64,000 nucleotides of DNA from an uncultured Gammaproteobacteria bacterium (GCA_937967995.1 CALBTB010000009.1:310001-374000), one strand, 5' to 3'. Counted from the stretch's first letter, positions 8,951-18,623 are shown. A program made the numbers and translations. The notes: generated by a model from the letters alone, not told the origin.

Positions 8951-11131
8951 ATGCTGTTTGGTCGCAAGAACAAGAATCCCATTAAAATCGCCGATAAGGG
9001 TGTCGTTGACTGGAAATACACGACTTGTGGCTACTGCTCGACTGGATGCTCAATCGAAGTAGGCATAAATACAGAGGGTGAAGCAGTCGCGACACGTGGC
9101 GTTGGCGGTGCGGATGTTAACCGCGGCAAATTATGCCTGAAAGGTATTTTTGAGCATGAACTGTTCAGGTCTGATGGACGAGGTGAAACTCCACTCATCC
9201 GTGACAAGTACTATAAACCGTTTGCAAAAACAGACTGGGATACGGCGCTCGATAAAGTCGGTGATGAAATCAAGCGTATACAGGGACAATACGGCCGGGA
9301 TGCGTTTGCGATAGTTTCCACCGGCCAGATCATGACGGAAGAATTTTATACGTTAGGTAAACTGGCCCGTGGTGTTATTGGTACAAATAATTATGATGGC
9401 AATACGACCTTGTGTATGTCATCCGCTGTATCAGGCTACAAGCGCTCATTTGGTTCAGACGGTCCACCAGGATGTTATGAAGATTTTGAACATACGGAAT
9501 GCCTGCTGGCAATCGGTTCCAATTTACCCGAACAACACCCAATTATTTTCTGGCGACTCAAGCAGGCGCTGGAGAAACGTAAATTTCCGGTTATCGTGGT
9601 TGATCCCCGCGTTACCATGTTTGCACAAATGGCAGACATTCATTTACCGGTAACGCCCGGTACCGACCTGGCATTGTTGAACAGCCTGGCACACGTCATC
9701 CTCGATGAGGGCCTGGAAGATAAAAACTATATTGAACAGCACACCAGCGGTTATGAAGAGTTTATTAAAGTAATAGAACAGTACGATCCACTCACTGCTT
9801 CACGCATTTGCGGTATAGATGAAGATACGATTCGTAATGTCGCCAGAACTTATGCCAAAGCCGGTGCGGCTATGACAATCTGGACCATGGGCATCAATCA
9901 AAGCACGCATGGATCGGATGGCGTATGCGGAATTAATAATCTCAATCTGATAACCGGTAATATTGGTAAACCCGGCGGGACCAGTTTATCGATTACCGGC
10001 CAGTGTAATGCCATGGGCACACGCGAATGGTCATCCTGCTCCGGTTTGCCGGGTTACCGCACACTGGAAAATGAAAAAGACCGCGAAGAAATCGCCAGTT
10101 TCTGGGGAATAGACAAGGAGTTCTTTCCAAAGAAACGCGGACTGTTTCAGACAGATATTTTCCCTGCCATAGAAACAGGTCAAATCAAGGGATTGTGGGT
10201 TGTTGCGACCAACCCTATGACATCCATGAGCAACACGGCGCGTATACGTAAAACACTGGAGAAACTGGAATTCCTGGTTGTACAGGATGCATATGCGGAC
10301 TGCGAAACCAATGAGTACGCCCATGTGTATCTGCCTGCGGCGGTTTGGGCAGAAAAGGAAGGTTGTTTCACCAATACTGAAAGACGCGTCAACCTGATTC
10401 GAAACGTTGTCAAGCCACATGCTGAATCAAAACCTGATCTGTGGATTTTCAACCAGATGGCAAAGCGCTTTGACCAGGGTAAAAAAGTCAGGTTTCCGGA
10501 ATCATCCAGTGATGTCTTTGAAGAACTACGCCAGCTTTCCAAAGGCCGTATGCTGGACTATTCGGGAATGACACACGAGAAAATAGAAAAACAACGTGGT
10601 ATCCAGTGGCCATGTCCGGATGGTGAAGAGAAAGGTGCGCAACGCCTTTATACTGACGGCCAGTTCGCCTATCCCGATAAGCGGGCAAAGCTGGTCCCAT
10701 TACCGTTTGTTGATAATAACGAACGCCCGGATGATGAATATCCATTCTGGCTAAACAGCGGCAGGGTCGTCGAGCATTTTCACACTCGCACAAGAACCGG
10801 CAAAGTAGGTAACCTGAACAAATTCAGTCCGACACCCTACATGGAAATGAATCCCGATGCCGCACACGAACTCGGAATCGAGCATGGTGGATATGCACGT
10901 CTGACTTCACGCCGGGGTGATGCAGTTGTGATGGTACAACTGACACATCGCGTTTCACCCAACATGGTATTTATTCCATTTCACTTTCATGAATGTGTTA
11001 ACCGCCTCACGCTGGGTTTGCTGGATCCGCATTCACGACAGCCGGCTTTTAAGCAATGTGCAGTCAATATTGAACCCGCTGACGATCAGGAAAATGCTGC
11101 TATACGTAACCGGGCAGCGAGAGGATATTAA
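8951..11131 (+). CDS. nasA: Assimilatory nitrate reductase catalytic subunit (molybdopterin oxidoreductase)
   Basis: A 726-residue Mo-bisMGD enzyme of the DMSO-reductase superfamily, closest in layout to NasA/NarB/NapA. The N-terminal [4Fe-4S] site is CGYCSTGC (about residues 26-33) with a fourth Cys in GKLCLKG. The candidate Mo-ligand Cys lies in NTTLCMSSA (near residue 155), as in NapA/Nas enzymes. No twin-arginine signal is present, so it is cytoplasmic. It lacks the C-terminal BFD-like domain and flavin partner of Klebsiella-type Nas. Instead it is followed by a fused DmsB-DmsC-like gene. Context with nirBD supports an assimilatory role. Confidence 0.85.
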   Translation: MLFGRKNKNPIKIADKGVVDWKYTTCGYCSTGCSIEVGINTEGEAVATRGVGGADVNRGKLCLKGIFEHELFRSDGRGETPLIRDKYYKPFAKTDWDTALDKVGDEIKRIQGQYGRDAFAIVSTGQIMTEEFYTLGKLARGVIGTNNYDGNTTLCMSSAVSGYKRSFGSDGPPGCYEDFEHTECLLAIGSNLPEQHPIIFWRLKQALEKRKFPVIVVDPRVTMFAQMADIHLPVTPGTDLALLNSLAHVILDEGLEDKNYIEQHTSGYEEFIKVIEQYDPLTASRICGIDEDTIRNVARTYAKAGAAMTIWTMGINQSTHGSDGVCGINNLNLITGNIGKPGGTSLSITGQCNAMGTREWSSCSGLPGYRTLENEKDREEIASFWGIDKEFFPKKRGLFQTDIFPAIETGQIKGLWVVATNPMTSMSNTARIRKTLEKLEFLVVQDAYADCETNEYAHVYLPAAVWAEKEGCFTNTERRVNLIRNVVKPHAESKPDLWIFNQMAKRFDQGKKVRFPESSSDVFEELRQLSKGRMLDYSGMTHEKIEKQRGIQWPCPDGEEKGAQRLYTDGQFAYPDKRAKLVPLPFVDNNERPDDEYPFWLNSGRVVEHFHTRTRTGKVGNLNKFSPTPYMEMNPDAAHELGIEHGGYARLTSRRGDAVVMVQLTHRVSPNMVFIPFHFHECVNRLTLGLLDPHSRQPAFKQCAVNIEPADDQENAAIRNRAARGY

Positions 11132-11133
11132 AG

Positions 11134-12963
11134 ATGTTTAAAGTACGTGAAGATGAACCGTCTTATGCATTATTGCCTGATGTAAAAGCACCGGACGTCA
11201 ATCAATATGGCAACAAAATCAGCCTGGTCGATGAAAAAGACCCGTTAGCGAACAAGCCGCTCAATATTAATGGCGAAGAAAACCTGGCCAATAATCCCAA
11301 CCGTTACAAGCAGCACGGGTTTTATTTTAATGCGGACAACTGTATTTCATGCCACGCCTGTGAATCCGCATGTAGCGAGAAGAACAACCTGCCTCCGTAC
11401 CTTGCTTATCGTTCCGTTGGTTATGTAGAAGGTGGCAGTTATCCGAACTATACGCGTCTGAATATTTCCATGGCGTGCAACCACTGTGACAATCCCGTTT
11501 GCCTGAAAGGATGCCCGACACGTGCCTATACCAAGTTTGCCGAATATGGTGCTGTTCTGCAGGATCCGGACATCTGTTTTGGCTGTGGTTATTGCACATG
11601 GGTTTGCCCGTATAACGCACCGCAACTGGATACAGAGCGTGGTCATGTTCACAAATGTAATATGTGCGTCGATCGACTCGAAGCCGGATTAAAACCAGCC
11701 TGTGCCTCGGCCTGTCTGGCTGGTGCACTGGATTTTGGTGTTGTTGAAACAACGCCTGAGAACCGGGATCAATTACAGACACAGATTCCGGGATTTCCTG
11801 ATACCTCCATTACCAATCCAAACATTCGCTTTCAACAGACCAAAACACTGCCACGTGAACTGACACGGCCGGACAGTATTCCACTGAAATATGAACGCGA
11901 CGAGCAAGGGCAGGGTGAATTCAAACCAAAAGTTCGAAAACAAAAACAACAGAAACAATGGAACCTGTCCAAACTTCGTTCACGCGAAGATCCCCTCGTC
12001 ATTTTTACGCTCATTACCCAGGCGGTGATAGGTGTATTTTTACTGATCACACTGGCGCCACTGCTAGGAATAAACGCATTTACGGCAACCACCTCGCCGA
12101 TCGGACTACCGGTAATGCTCTGGACTCTCCTGGGTGCAGAGACGGTTGCTCTGTTCTTATCCACCATGCACCTTGGTCGACCGCATCGTTTCTATCGTGC
12201 CTTTAATAATTTACGTTATTCACCTGTGAGTCGCGAAGTGGCAGGCGTCGCTGTATTTTATAATCTGCTCGGTCTATACACGCTATTGGCTACCTTTCCT
12301 GGCTTATTAACGTTATTTGGTAACGCATCGTCGACAATCATCACCTCCACACTGGCATGGACGGGTAGTCTGGCGGGATTTGTTGCCCTGTACTTTATGC
12401 ACAAGATTTACCGTATTCCTGCCAGACCGTTCTGGAACCACTGGCAGGTGTTGACCAGCTTCTACGGCAACATGTTAAGTCTGGGTGGGTTTATATTGTT
12501 CGTTTATGCCATGTTGACGGGCGCGACTGATACCGTCGTCAGTAAATTTTTATCCGGTATCATCTTCACTGGCCTGGCAGCAGAGGCGATTGGCCTGTAT
12601 TTTCATCAACGTGCCATGAACAGACAGGGAGGCGAAGGTGCTGCTTCCTTGTACGAACAATCGACACGCTATGGCAAGACCTGGTTGCTACGCATCACGT
12701 TACTGGTTATTGCGCTGGCAGGCAGCGTAATACTGTATACCATGGGCACTGAATCATCTGTGCTGACAATCCTGGGCCTGACTATTCTCGGGTTAACGTT
12801 ACTCACAGGCTCGCTGATTGGACGCGCACTGTTTTATGTACTGGTAATACCCACCACCATGCCCGGCGCCTTTTTCTGGCGTAACAAGGGTTTTGTTGAA
12901 CATGCAAGGCAAACCGGCCTCGCCAAAATGCGTCAGGTTGGCGTGCTACAACACGAGCATTAA
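11134..12963 (+). CDS. Fused DmsB-type four-cluster ferredoxin and DmsC-type membrane anchor
   Basis: A 609-residue single chain. Residues about 55-200 carry four four-Cys iron-sulfur motifs of the DmsB type (CISCHACESAC, CNHCDNPVCLKGC, CFGCGYCTWVC, CNMC...CASAC). After a charged linker (about 255-290), residues about 295-600 form eight hydrophobic helices matching the DmsC/NrfD-like quinol-oxidising anchor (motif FLSTMHLGRPHRFYRAF). It starts two bases after the nitrate reductase stop and is translationally coupled. The simplest reading is that it feeds electrons from membrane quinol to the cytoplasmic reductase. A split DmsB plus DmsC pair is the usual arrangement in the family; here they are fused. 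Confidence 0.85.
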   Translation: MFKVREDEPSYALLPDVKAPDVNQYGNKISLVDEKDPLANKPLNINGEENLANNPNRYKQHGFYFNADNCISCHACESACSEKNNLPPYLAYRSVGYVEGGSYPNYTRLNISMACNHCDNPVCLKGCPTRAYTKFAEYGAVLQDPDICFGCGYCTWVCPYNAPQLDTERGHVHKCNMCVDRLEAGLKPACASACLAGALDFGVVETTPENRDQLQTQIPGFPDTSITNPNIRFQQTKTLPRELTRPDSIPLKYERDEQGQGEFKPKVRKQKQQKQWNLSKLRSREDPLVIFTLITQAVIGVFLLITLAPLLGINAFTATTSPIGLPVMLWTLLGAETVALFLSTMHLGRPHRFYRAFNNLRYSPVSREVAGVAVFYNLLGLYTLLATFPGLLTLFGNASSTIITSTLAWTGSLAGFVALYFMHKIYRIPARPFWNHWQVLTSFYGNMLSLGGFILFVYAMLTGATDTVVSKFLSGIIFTGLAAEAIGLYFHQRAMNRQGGEGAASLYEQSTRYGKTWLLRITLLVIALAGSVILYTMGTESSVLTILGLTILGLTLLTGSLIGRALFYVLVIPTTMPGAFFWRNKGFVEHARQTGLAKMRQVGVLQHEH

Positions 12964-12969
12964 TCAGCT

Positions 12970-13314
12970 ATGCAGTTTATGGAAGTACAGGGCAAAAGAA
13001 TTGAGACCGATGATGAAGGCTATTTGCTGGATCCGGCGGACTGGGACACAAATGTCGCATACAGGATGGCCGAACTGCTGGATATCAGCATGAGCGATCA
13101 CCATTGGGAAGTTGTAAACTTTGTTCGCGAATATTACGACAGATACCAGGTTGTGCCGGAAGCGCGCCATGCCCTCAAGGATCTTGGCAACAAACTGGGT
13201 AAAGATATCGTAAATCGAAAGTTTCTGTATAGCCTGTTTCCTTATGGTTATGGACAACAGGCCTGCAAAATTGCCGGTATGAGAAAGCCGTTGAAACTGA
13301 TGCTGGATGTCTGA
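12970..13314 (+). CDS. DsrC/TusE-family sulfur-relay-like protein without the C-terminal Cys
   Basis: A 114-residue protein with the full DsrC/TusE fold signature: the DPADWD region near residue 20, HWEVVNFVREYY near 50 and a C-terminal arm LFPYGYGQQACKIAG. The inner Cys of the arm (about residue 97, CysB of DsrC) is kept, but the penultimate Cys (CysA), which carries persulfide in DsrC and TusE, is missing: the tail reads KPLKLMLDV. It therefore cannot do the standard trisulfide chemistry. It begins six bases after the nitrate reductase partner gene, so it belongs to the nitrate operon. A regulatory or assembly role is inferred. Confidence 0.82.
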   Translation: MQFMEVQGKRIETDDEGYLLDPADWDTNVAYRMAELLDISMSDHHWEVVNFVREYYDRYQVVPEARHALKDLGNKLGKDIVNRKFLYSLFPYGYGQQACKIAGMRKPLKLMLDV

Positions 13315-13315
13315 G

Positions 13316-13633
13316 TTAATCGAATTCGTAACTCACTTCACCTTCAACATCATCTAACGGACTTCCCCAGTGCTCCGGGTGCATCGGCTCTTCCGTGTCG
13401 CCAAAATCATCAGAAACCAGATCATCAAACGGTCCAGACCAGTCTTCCGGTTCTGCGGCAGGTTCTAATGTAAGCTCATACCACGAGTCGATATCAATTT
13501 CTTCCACTTCACTCTCAAAGTACTGAACTTCAACTGTCCCATCATCTTCATCTATGGCAACGACTTCAAATAACCGGCCAGATTCACTGTCCCGGTACCA
13601 TACGCCGATAACGGGGTCCATCTCAGTAGCCAT
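13316..13633 (-). CDS. Small acidic protein of unknown function
   Basis: A 105-residue, strongly acidic cytoplasmic protein without Cys. The first 50 residues look like a small beta-rich domain (PVIGVWYRDSESGRLFEVVAID); the rest is rich in Asp, Glu and Pro. Similar short acidic proteins are common in gammaproteobacteria as DUF families, but the function is unknown. It converges on the DsrC-like gene with only one base between the stops and so probably terminates in a shared region. A GGGAATC ribosome site precedes the ATG. Confidence 0.75.
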   Translation of the reverse strand: MATEMDPVIGVWYRDSESGRLFEVVAIDEDDGTVEVQYFESEVEEIDIDSWYELTLEPAAEPEDWSGPFDDLVSDDFGDTEEPMHPEHWGSPLDDVEGEVSYEFD

Positions 13634-13837
13634 ATGATTCCCTTTAATGTAGTTAATTACTTTTACATATATAGATAACGTACAGCCACAGTGTTAGCTA
13701 ATTAATAAATTTTATTATTTAAACACAGTGGCAGGGTAGGGTACTTACCCAACTATGGAATAACAGACTTTTCAGATAGATAGGACTCATAACTCCAATC
13801 AATCAGAGGAAACTAATTAACCAGATTTATGATCAAT

Positions 13838-14689
13838 TTACTCAAACGGTGTACGGTAATAATCCTGTACTGGATTAATTATATAAGAGAAAACGAGTCC
13901 ATACATGACGGAGTCGTCTTGGCGTACGAGCGGACTGTCTTCAAAGGTTGTACCTGACAGTGAATCGTAGCGAATAAAGCCTCCCCACCACCAGCGCTTG
14001 CTAATGCGCTGATTATTGGTCAGCGTCAGGCGGTATCCACTGAATCCAGCGCGTGCATCGTAAGCAGGGCGTTCGGCTGTCGCAAACTGCGGATCAACCT
14101 GATAGTAGTAATCATGATATTTTTCCGTTGCCCACATCGGCCCAATAGATAACGCCGTCTCCATTCCGGAAAAGTAACGGAATTGTATGTAAGGTGAAAA
14201 GATCCAGCCGGTATTGCGAATCTCTGAAAGGTTTAGTGCCAGGCGAACCGGAAAACCGGCCCGTACTCGAAAACGATTATCCGTACTTTCATACAGATAC
14301 CATTGAATACGGGGTCCCAGCTCCAGAATCGGATCCAGGTCCGACATGCCGCGGCGCGCATCGTTATCGTCACTATCAACCGGAAAAGCAAAAGCCGCAC
14401 TGATATCCAGTTTCAGCCTGTCCCGGTTAATAAAAAAATAGCGCCCACCCTCACGATCCACCTGCAGGCGTTTACCATGATAGCGCACATAGGGAACGGG
14501 GCCTGCGTAGGTCTCGCGTTGATCAGAGCCACGGTAATGTGGCAGGTCCAGCGCACCGACACCAACACCAAATTCCCATTGTGGTCGGTCTTTGACGATC
14601 TGGCTGGATTGCTCATCTGCCAACAGACCAAATGCTGGAAATACACATCCTGTGACAAGAATAAATAGCCGCCTGAAACGGTATTGCAT
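13838..14689 (-). CDS. MipA/OmpV family outer-membrane protein
   Basis: A 283-residue protein with an N-terminal signal peptide (about residues 1-24, ending near FGLLA) and a beta-barrel pattern typical of MipA/OmpV: WEFGVGVGALDLPHYRGSDQ at the start of the mature chain and alternating aromatic strands to the end. The final residues (YRTPFE) depart from the usual terminal Phe. MipA-like proteins are murein-associated scaffolds or outer-membrane channels; the specific role here is not visible. It stands alone on the minus strand, divergent from the antiporter gene. Confidence 0.85.
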   Translation of the reverse strand: MQYRFRRLFILVTGCVFPAFGLLADEQSSQIVKDRPQWEFGVGVGALDLPHYRGSDQRETYAGPVPYVRYHGKRLQVDREGGRYFFINRDRLKLDISAAFAFPVDSDDNDARRGMSDLDPILELGPRIQWYLYESTDNRFRVRAGFPVRLALNLSEIRNTGWIFSPYIQFRYFSGMETALSIGPMWATEKYHDYYYQVDPQFATAERPAYDARAGFSGYRLTLTNNQRISKRWWWGGFIRYDSLSGTTFEDSPLVRQDDSVMYGLVFSYIINPVQDYYRTPFE

Positions 14690-14828
14690 ACTAATCCTTT
14701 AATTTTTGTATTTATGCTGTATAAATTATCACATGACAGTCAGGGAATTAAATCATTTCACCTACTGATACAAAAATGACAGTGATGATTAAAAATCACA
14801 CAATACTATTATTGAAGGAACGCATAGA

Positions 14829-16472
14829 TTGTTTCCGGACATTTTCACTGAAATAACCGTTCTCCTGCTGATGGCCGCAATCATTGGCGCGATTGGCGTA
14901 AAGCTACGGCAACCCCTGATTGTTGCATTTATTGCTGTAGGTATTCTGGCTGGTCCGGCCGTACTGGGATGGGTTAGCGCAAACGACCAGGTCGATTTGC
15001 TTGCCAGGCTGGGCATCACGCTTTTGTTATTTGTCGTCGGCCTGAAACTGGATTTACATATTATTCGTACCATGGGACCGGTAGCACTTGCGACCGGCCT
15101 GGGGCAGGTTGCGTTCACCAGTATTATCGGTTACTTCATTGCGATCGGGCTGGGAATGGAACCCGTACCTGCATTATATGTTGCTGTCGCCCTTACATTT
15201 TCCAGTACGATTATTATCGTCAAGCTACTGTCTGATAAACGTGAGATAGACACGCTACATGGCCGTATCGCATTAGGTTTCCTGATTGTCCAGGATCTGG
15301 TCGTTGTCATAGTGATGATTGGATTAAATGCATTCAGCGGTACACATGAATCGCAGGCCGGACTTGATACACTGATTGTACTTGCAAAAGGTATTGCTTT
15401 TCTTATCGGTACCGGCCTGGTAATGCGTTTCGTTTTTCCCTGGGCTTTACCCATGCTTTCCAAATCTCAGGAATTGCTGGTCCTGTTTGGCATAGCCTGG
15501 GCTGTATCACTTGCCACACTTGGCGCCGAACTGGGCTTTAGCAAGGAAGTGGGTGCATTTATTGCGGGTGTCTCACTGGCGTCAACGCCTTTTCGAGACG
15601 CATTGGGTGCAAGACTGGTCAGTTTACGTGACTTTCTATTGTTGTTTTTCTTTCTTGATCTGGGCGCCAGGCTGAACCTGGATTTACTTGGCGCGCAACT
15701 TTTTGAATCTGTCATTTTTTCATTATTTGTCCTGATAGGGAATCCACTGATCGTAATGGTTATCATGGGGGCGCTGGGTTACAAAAAACGTACAGGATTC
15801 ATGGCGGGCTTGACTGTAGCACAAATAAGCGAGTTTTCACTGATACTCGGTGCGTTAGGTCTCTCATTAGGTCATATCAGCGGCGAAACCATGGGATTAA
15901 TTACCCTGGTCGGGTTAATCACTATTAGTGCCTCAACTTATATGATCATTTACTCACACACGTTATATGAATGGTTGTCACCATTACTGGATATTTTTGA
16001 AAGACGTAATTCGAACAAGGAAAGTTCGCCCGAAATAGTCGTCGACACAAAAAAACCGACAGTTATTTTATTTGGCCTGGGACGTTACGGTGCAGAAATC
16101 GCAGCAGAGTTATGGAAAAGGGGATGTCAGGTCATTAATGTTGACTACAATCCGGATTTGGTAAACAGTAGCGACGCTAAGGGTAACGCTGTCCTGTACG
16201 GTGACGCCGAAGATCCTGAATTTATTGCTTCACTCCCACTTGCAGACGTAAAATGGATAGTCTGCGCAGTACCGGAACGACATGTAAATATGACCCTGTT
16301 GCACACATTGAAACGACTGGAATTTAACGGCAAAATTGCCGTGACGGCGCACAAAATAGCCCAGATAAATGAATTAAAGCAGGCCGGGGCGGATTTGGTG
16401 CTTGTCCCTTTCATAGATGCATCACGCGAGGCTGCCGACCAGATAACAAACATGCTAAGGAATGAATTATGA
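14829..16472 (+). CDS. Cation:proton antiporter with TrkA-N domain (Kef/CPA2 type)
   Basis: A 547-residue protein. Residues 1 to about 385 contain about twelve membrane helices of the CPA2 Na+(K+)/H+ exchanger family; residues about 408-520 form a cytosolic NAD-binding RCK/TrkA-N domain with the Rossmann motif LFGLGRYGAEIA. Such Kef-like proteins exchange K+ or Na+ for H+. The start used is TTG at 14829 with GAAGGAAC upstream; no ATG lies nearby in frame. The stop overlaps the next gene in an ATGA junction, so translation is coupled to the universal stress protein. Confidence 0.85.
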   Translation: MFPDIFTEITVLLLMAAIIGAIGVKLRQPLIVAFIAVGILAGPAVLGWVSANDQVDLLARLGITLLLFVVGLKLDLHIIRTMGPVALATGLGQVAFTSIIGYFIAIGLGMEPVPALYVAVALTFSSTIIIVKLLSDKREIDTLHGRIALGFLIVQDLVVVIVMIGLNAFSGTHESQAGLDTLIVLAKGIAFLIGTGLVMRFVFPWALPMLSKSQELLVLFGIAWAVSLATLGAELGFSKEVGAFIAGVSLASTPFRDALGARLVSLRDFLLLFFFLDLGARLNLDLLGAQLFESVIFSLFVLIGNPLIVMVIMGALGYKKRTGFMAGLTVAQISEFSLILGALGLSLGHISGETMGLITLVGLITISASTYMIIYSHTLYEWLSPLLDIFERRNSNKESSPEIVVDTKKPTVILFGLGRYGAEIAAELWKRGCQVINVDYNPDLVNSSDAKGNAVLYGDAEDPEFIASLPLADVKWIVCAVPERHVNMTLLHTLKRLEFNGKIAVTAHKIAQINELKQAGADLVLVPFIDASREAADQITNMLRNEL

Positions 16473-17440
16473 AGCGGTTCAAGAAAATACTGTTTGTAGC
16501 AGATCTGTATAACGATAACAGCCCGGCACTGGAACGTGCGGTTGCGCTTGCAGAGAATAATCAGGCTGAACTGACTATTATTAACGTAATTGACGCCACT
16601 CCCGTTTTTTCTAATCTACCGGAATTCATGCCGACATCCGATATCCTGCAAAAAAACCAGGAACAGGAAAATCTGGACAAGCTCAAGTCACTGGCAAAAT
16701 CCTATCAGAAAAACGTTACGATTACGGCAAAAGTTGCAACAGGAATACCGTTCCTTGAAATCATTCAGGAAGTAATTAATCAGGGACATGACCTGGTAAT
16801 TAAAAATGCCAACCAGACACTCTGGCTTGATCGTTTCTTCAGTAGCGATGATATGCATTTATTACGAAAATGCCCATGTCCGGTGTGGCTGGTAAACCCT
16901 AAAGCGAAAAAATCTTTCAAGCGTATCATGGCAGCTGTTGATGTTAATGACTCGTATCCGAATGATGAAATAAAAACACGCCATTCGCTAAACAAGGACA
17001 TTCTTGAATTGTCATGTTCACTTGCTTTTTCTGAATTTTCTGAATTACATATTGCTTATGCGTGGGAGGCAATAGGTGAAAGTATTATGAAGGGCGCGTT
17101 CCAGAAAGTACCGGATGATCAACTAAAATCGTACATTGATGACGTCAAGCAACATAATTCAAAATTACTTGATAATCTAATTAAAGAAGTATTTGATAAT
17201 TTGGGTAAAGAAACCGTCGATTACCTGAAGCCACAGACGCACATGATAAAAGGATGGCCCCGTAAGGAGATACCGGAATTAGCCAGTAAACTGGAAATCG
17301 ATCTGATAATAATGGGAACTGTCGGGCGCACCGGTATACCGGGTTTCGTTATGGGGAATACGGCTGAAACGATTCTTAATCAAATTAATTGTTCAGTTCT
17401 GGCGATTAAACCACAAGGCTTTGTTTCACCGGTTGAGTAA
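16469..17440 (+). CDS. Tandem universal stress protein (UspA family)
   Basis: A 323-residue protein with two Usp domains. Domain 1 covers about 1-145 (KKILFVADLYNDNSPALERAV) and is degenerate at the nucleotide site. Domain 2 covers about 150-315 and ends with the ATP-binding pattern IIMGTVGRTGIPGFVMGNTAE (G-2x-G-9x-G-like). UspE-like tandem proteins respond to stress and often attach to transport genes. It overlaps the antiporter gene by four bases, so the pair is probably a functional unit, for example Usp modulation of the exchanger. Confidence 0.87.
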   Translation: MKRFKKILFVADLYNDNSPALERAVALAENNQAELTIINVIDATPVFSNLPEFMPTSDILQKNQEQENLDKLKSLAKSYQKNVTITAKVATGIPFLEIIQEVINQGHDLVIKNANQTLWLDRFFSSDDMHLLRKCPCPVWLVNPKAKKSFKRIMAAVDVNDSYPNDEIKTRHSLNKDILELSCSLAFSEFSELHIAYAWEAIGESIMKGAFQKVPDDQLKSYIDDVKQHNSKLLDNLIKEVFDNLGKETVDYLKPQTHMIKGWPRKEIPELASKLEIDLIIMGTVGRTGIPGFVMGNTAETILNQINCSVLAIKPQGFVSPVE

Positions 17441-17457
17441 TTAACAATTGCCTGTGA

Positions 17458-17793
17458 TCAGGCTGACTGTGTATATTCAGATTCACGGGCTTTTTGCGAC
17501 GCTTCACGCCAGTCAGTCAAGCCAGACAATATCTCAAGTAGCTTTGTGTCATAAAGACAATAAAAGATAAAAGACCCGTTTCTCTCACCTTTGACCAGTC
17601 CCGCCTCGCGTAACACCCGTAAATGAAAAGAGACATTCGTCTGTGACAAGCCTGTTCTGGCGATGATGGCAGATACGGGTGCGCATTCCAGCCCCATACT
17701 CATCAAAATCCGAATTCGATTCGGTTCACTGAGCACCTTGAACACCTTGCTCAGGTCCTTGACAGCCTCTGCATGATATGTGTTAGCATTCAT
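17458..17793 (-). CDS. ArsR/SmtB-family transcriptional regulator
   Basis: A 111-residue winged-helix repressor with the family helix-turn-helix (IIARTGLSQTNVSFHLRVLREAGLV). It lacks the ArsR CVC metal motif. Its Cys residues are C37 and C79, which could sense thiols, persulfides or metals, though the positions do not clearly match BigR/SqrR. It is divergent from a persulfide-dioxygenase-like gene, and this pairing resembles the BigR-Blh arrangement, so sulfide or persulfide sensing is a plausible inference. Confidence 0.83.
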   Translation of the reverse strand: MNANTYHAEAVKDLSKVFKVLSEPNRIRILMSMGLECAPVSAIIARTGLSQTNVSFHLRVLREAGLVKGERNGSFIFYCLYDTKLLEILSGLTDWREASQKARESEYTQSA

Positions 17794-17840
17794 ATGCGCT
17801 ATTACTCATATGTGTAAATATTCATATATTGGGAAATGAT
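17788..17840. promoter_or_regulatory. Repeated TTCATAT/CATATG elements in arsR-hydrolase promoter region
   Basis: Three copies of an ATTCATAT or CTCATATG motif at roughly 17788, 17806 and 17820 lie between the regulator start and the divergent hydrolase. Their spacing suits operator half-sites for an ArsR-type dimer controlling both directions. This is a pattern reading without a proven consensus. Confidence 0.4.
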
Positions 17841-17885
17841 CGAATCGTTGTCAAGTGTGAGTCGATTTTCATTGGGAGTTTCAAT

Positions 17886-18614
17886 ATGTTTTTCAAGCAG
17901 TTAGCAACAAAAGAGGCCTCACTTTCCTATCTGCTCGGATGTGGGTCAAAGGGCAAGGCCATCGCAGTTGACGTTGTGGCTGGCGATGAAGACTGGTTTC
18001 GTATGCAGGCCCATTATCATCAGGTAGAAATTACCCATGTAATCGAAACCCACGTCCATGCAGATCATCTTTCGGGTGGCAGAAAACTGGCTGAGCAGGT
18101 CGGTGCAAAATATTGCCTGCATGAGAATGCCAGCCTGGAATATCCTTTTACTGCGCTCAAAGATAGCGACAATATTGAAGTAGGGAACGTCAATGTGAAG
18201 GTCATTCACACACCCGGCCACACATTAGACAGTATTTGCCTTGCTGTATCCGATAACCGACGCAGCAACGTTGCCTGGTTCATTCTTACTGGCGATACAT
18301 TATTTGTCGGTAGTATCGGCCGCCCCGACCTTGCTGGACGCGAAAAAGAGATGGCCGGCATGCTGTTTGATTCCCTGCATAGAAAATTACTCACGTATCC
18401 CGATGTCACGGAAATTTATCCTGCCCACCAGGCGGGTAGTGTCTGCGGCGCAGATATATCCGGAAAACCCGTCTCGACAATAGGCTTCGAAAAACGCTTT
18501 AACCCGATGTTACGTATCGGCAACAAAGAAGAGTTTATCGCTGCCATCACGTCGAATATCCCGCCTCGTCCTGCGGAAATGGATCGCATCGTCTCTGCCA
18601 ACACCTGTGCATAA
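17886..18614 (+). CDS. MBL-fold hydrolase, persulfide dioxygenase (ETHE1/Blh)-like
   Basis: A 242-residue metallo-beta-lactamase-fold protein. The metal motif HVHADH (about residues 57-62), HTPGHT (about 110), GDTLFVGSIGRPDL (about 137-150, bearing the metal-bridging Asp) and a late PAHQAG His fit the single-iron persulfide dioxygenase/glyoxalase II group. It likely oxidises glutathione persulfide to sulfite. The open frame extends to 17829, but ATG 17886 with GGGAGT upstream is the natural start. It is followed after nine bases by an MFS gene, with the ArsR gene divergent. Confidence 0.8.
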   Translation: MFFKQLATKEASLSYLLGCGSKGKAIAVDVVAGDEDWFRMQAHYHQVEITHVIETHVHADHLSGGRKLAEQVGAKYCLHENASLEYPFTALKDSDNIEVGNVNVKVIHTPGHTLDSICLAVSDNRRSNVAWFILTGDTLFVGSIGRPDLAGREKEMAGMLFDSLHRKLLTYPDVTEIYPAHQAGSVCGADISGKPVSTIGFEKRFNPMLRIGNKEEFIAAITSNIPPRPAEMDRIVSANTCA

Positions 18615-18623
18615 AGTTAAATA

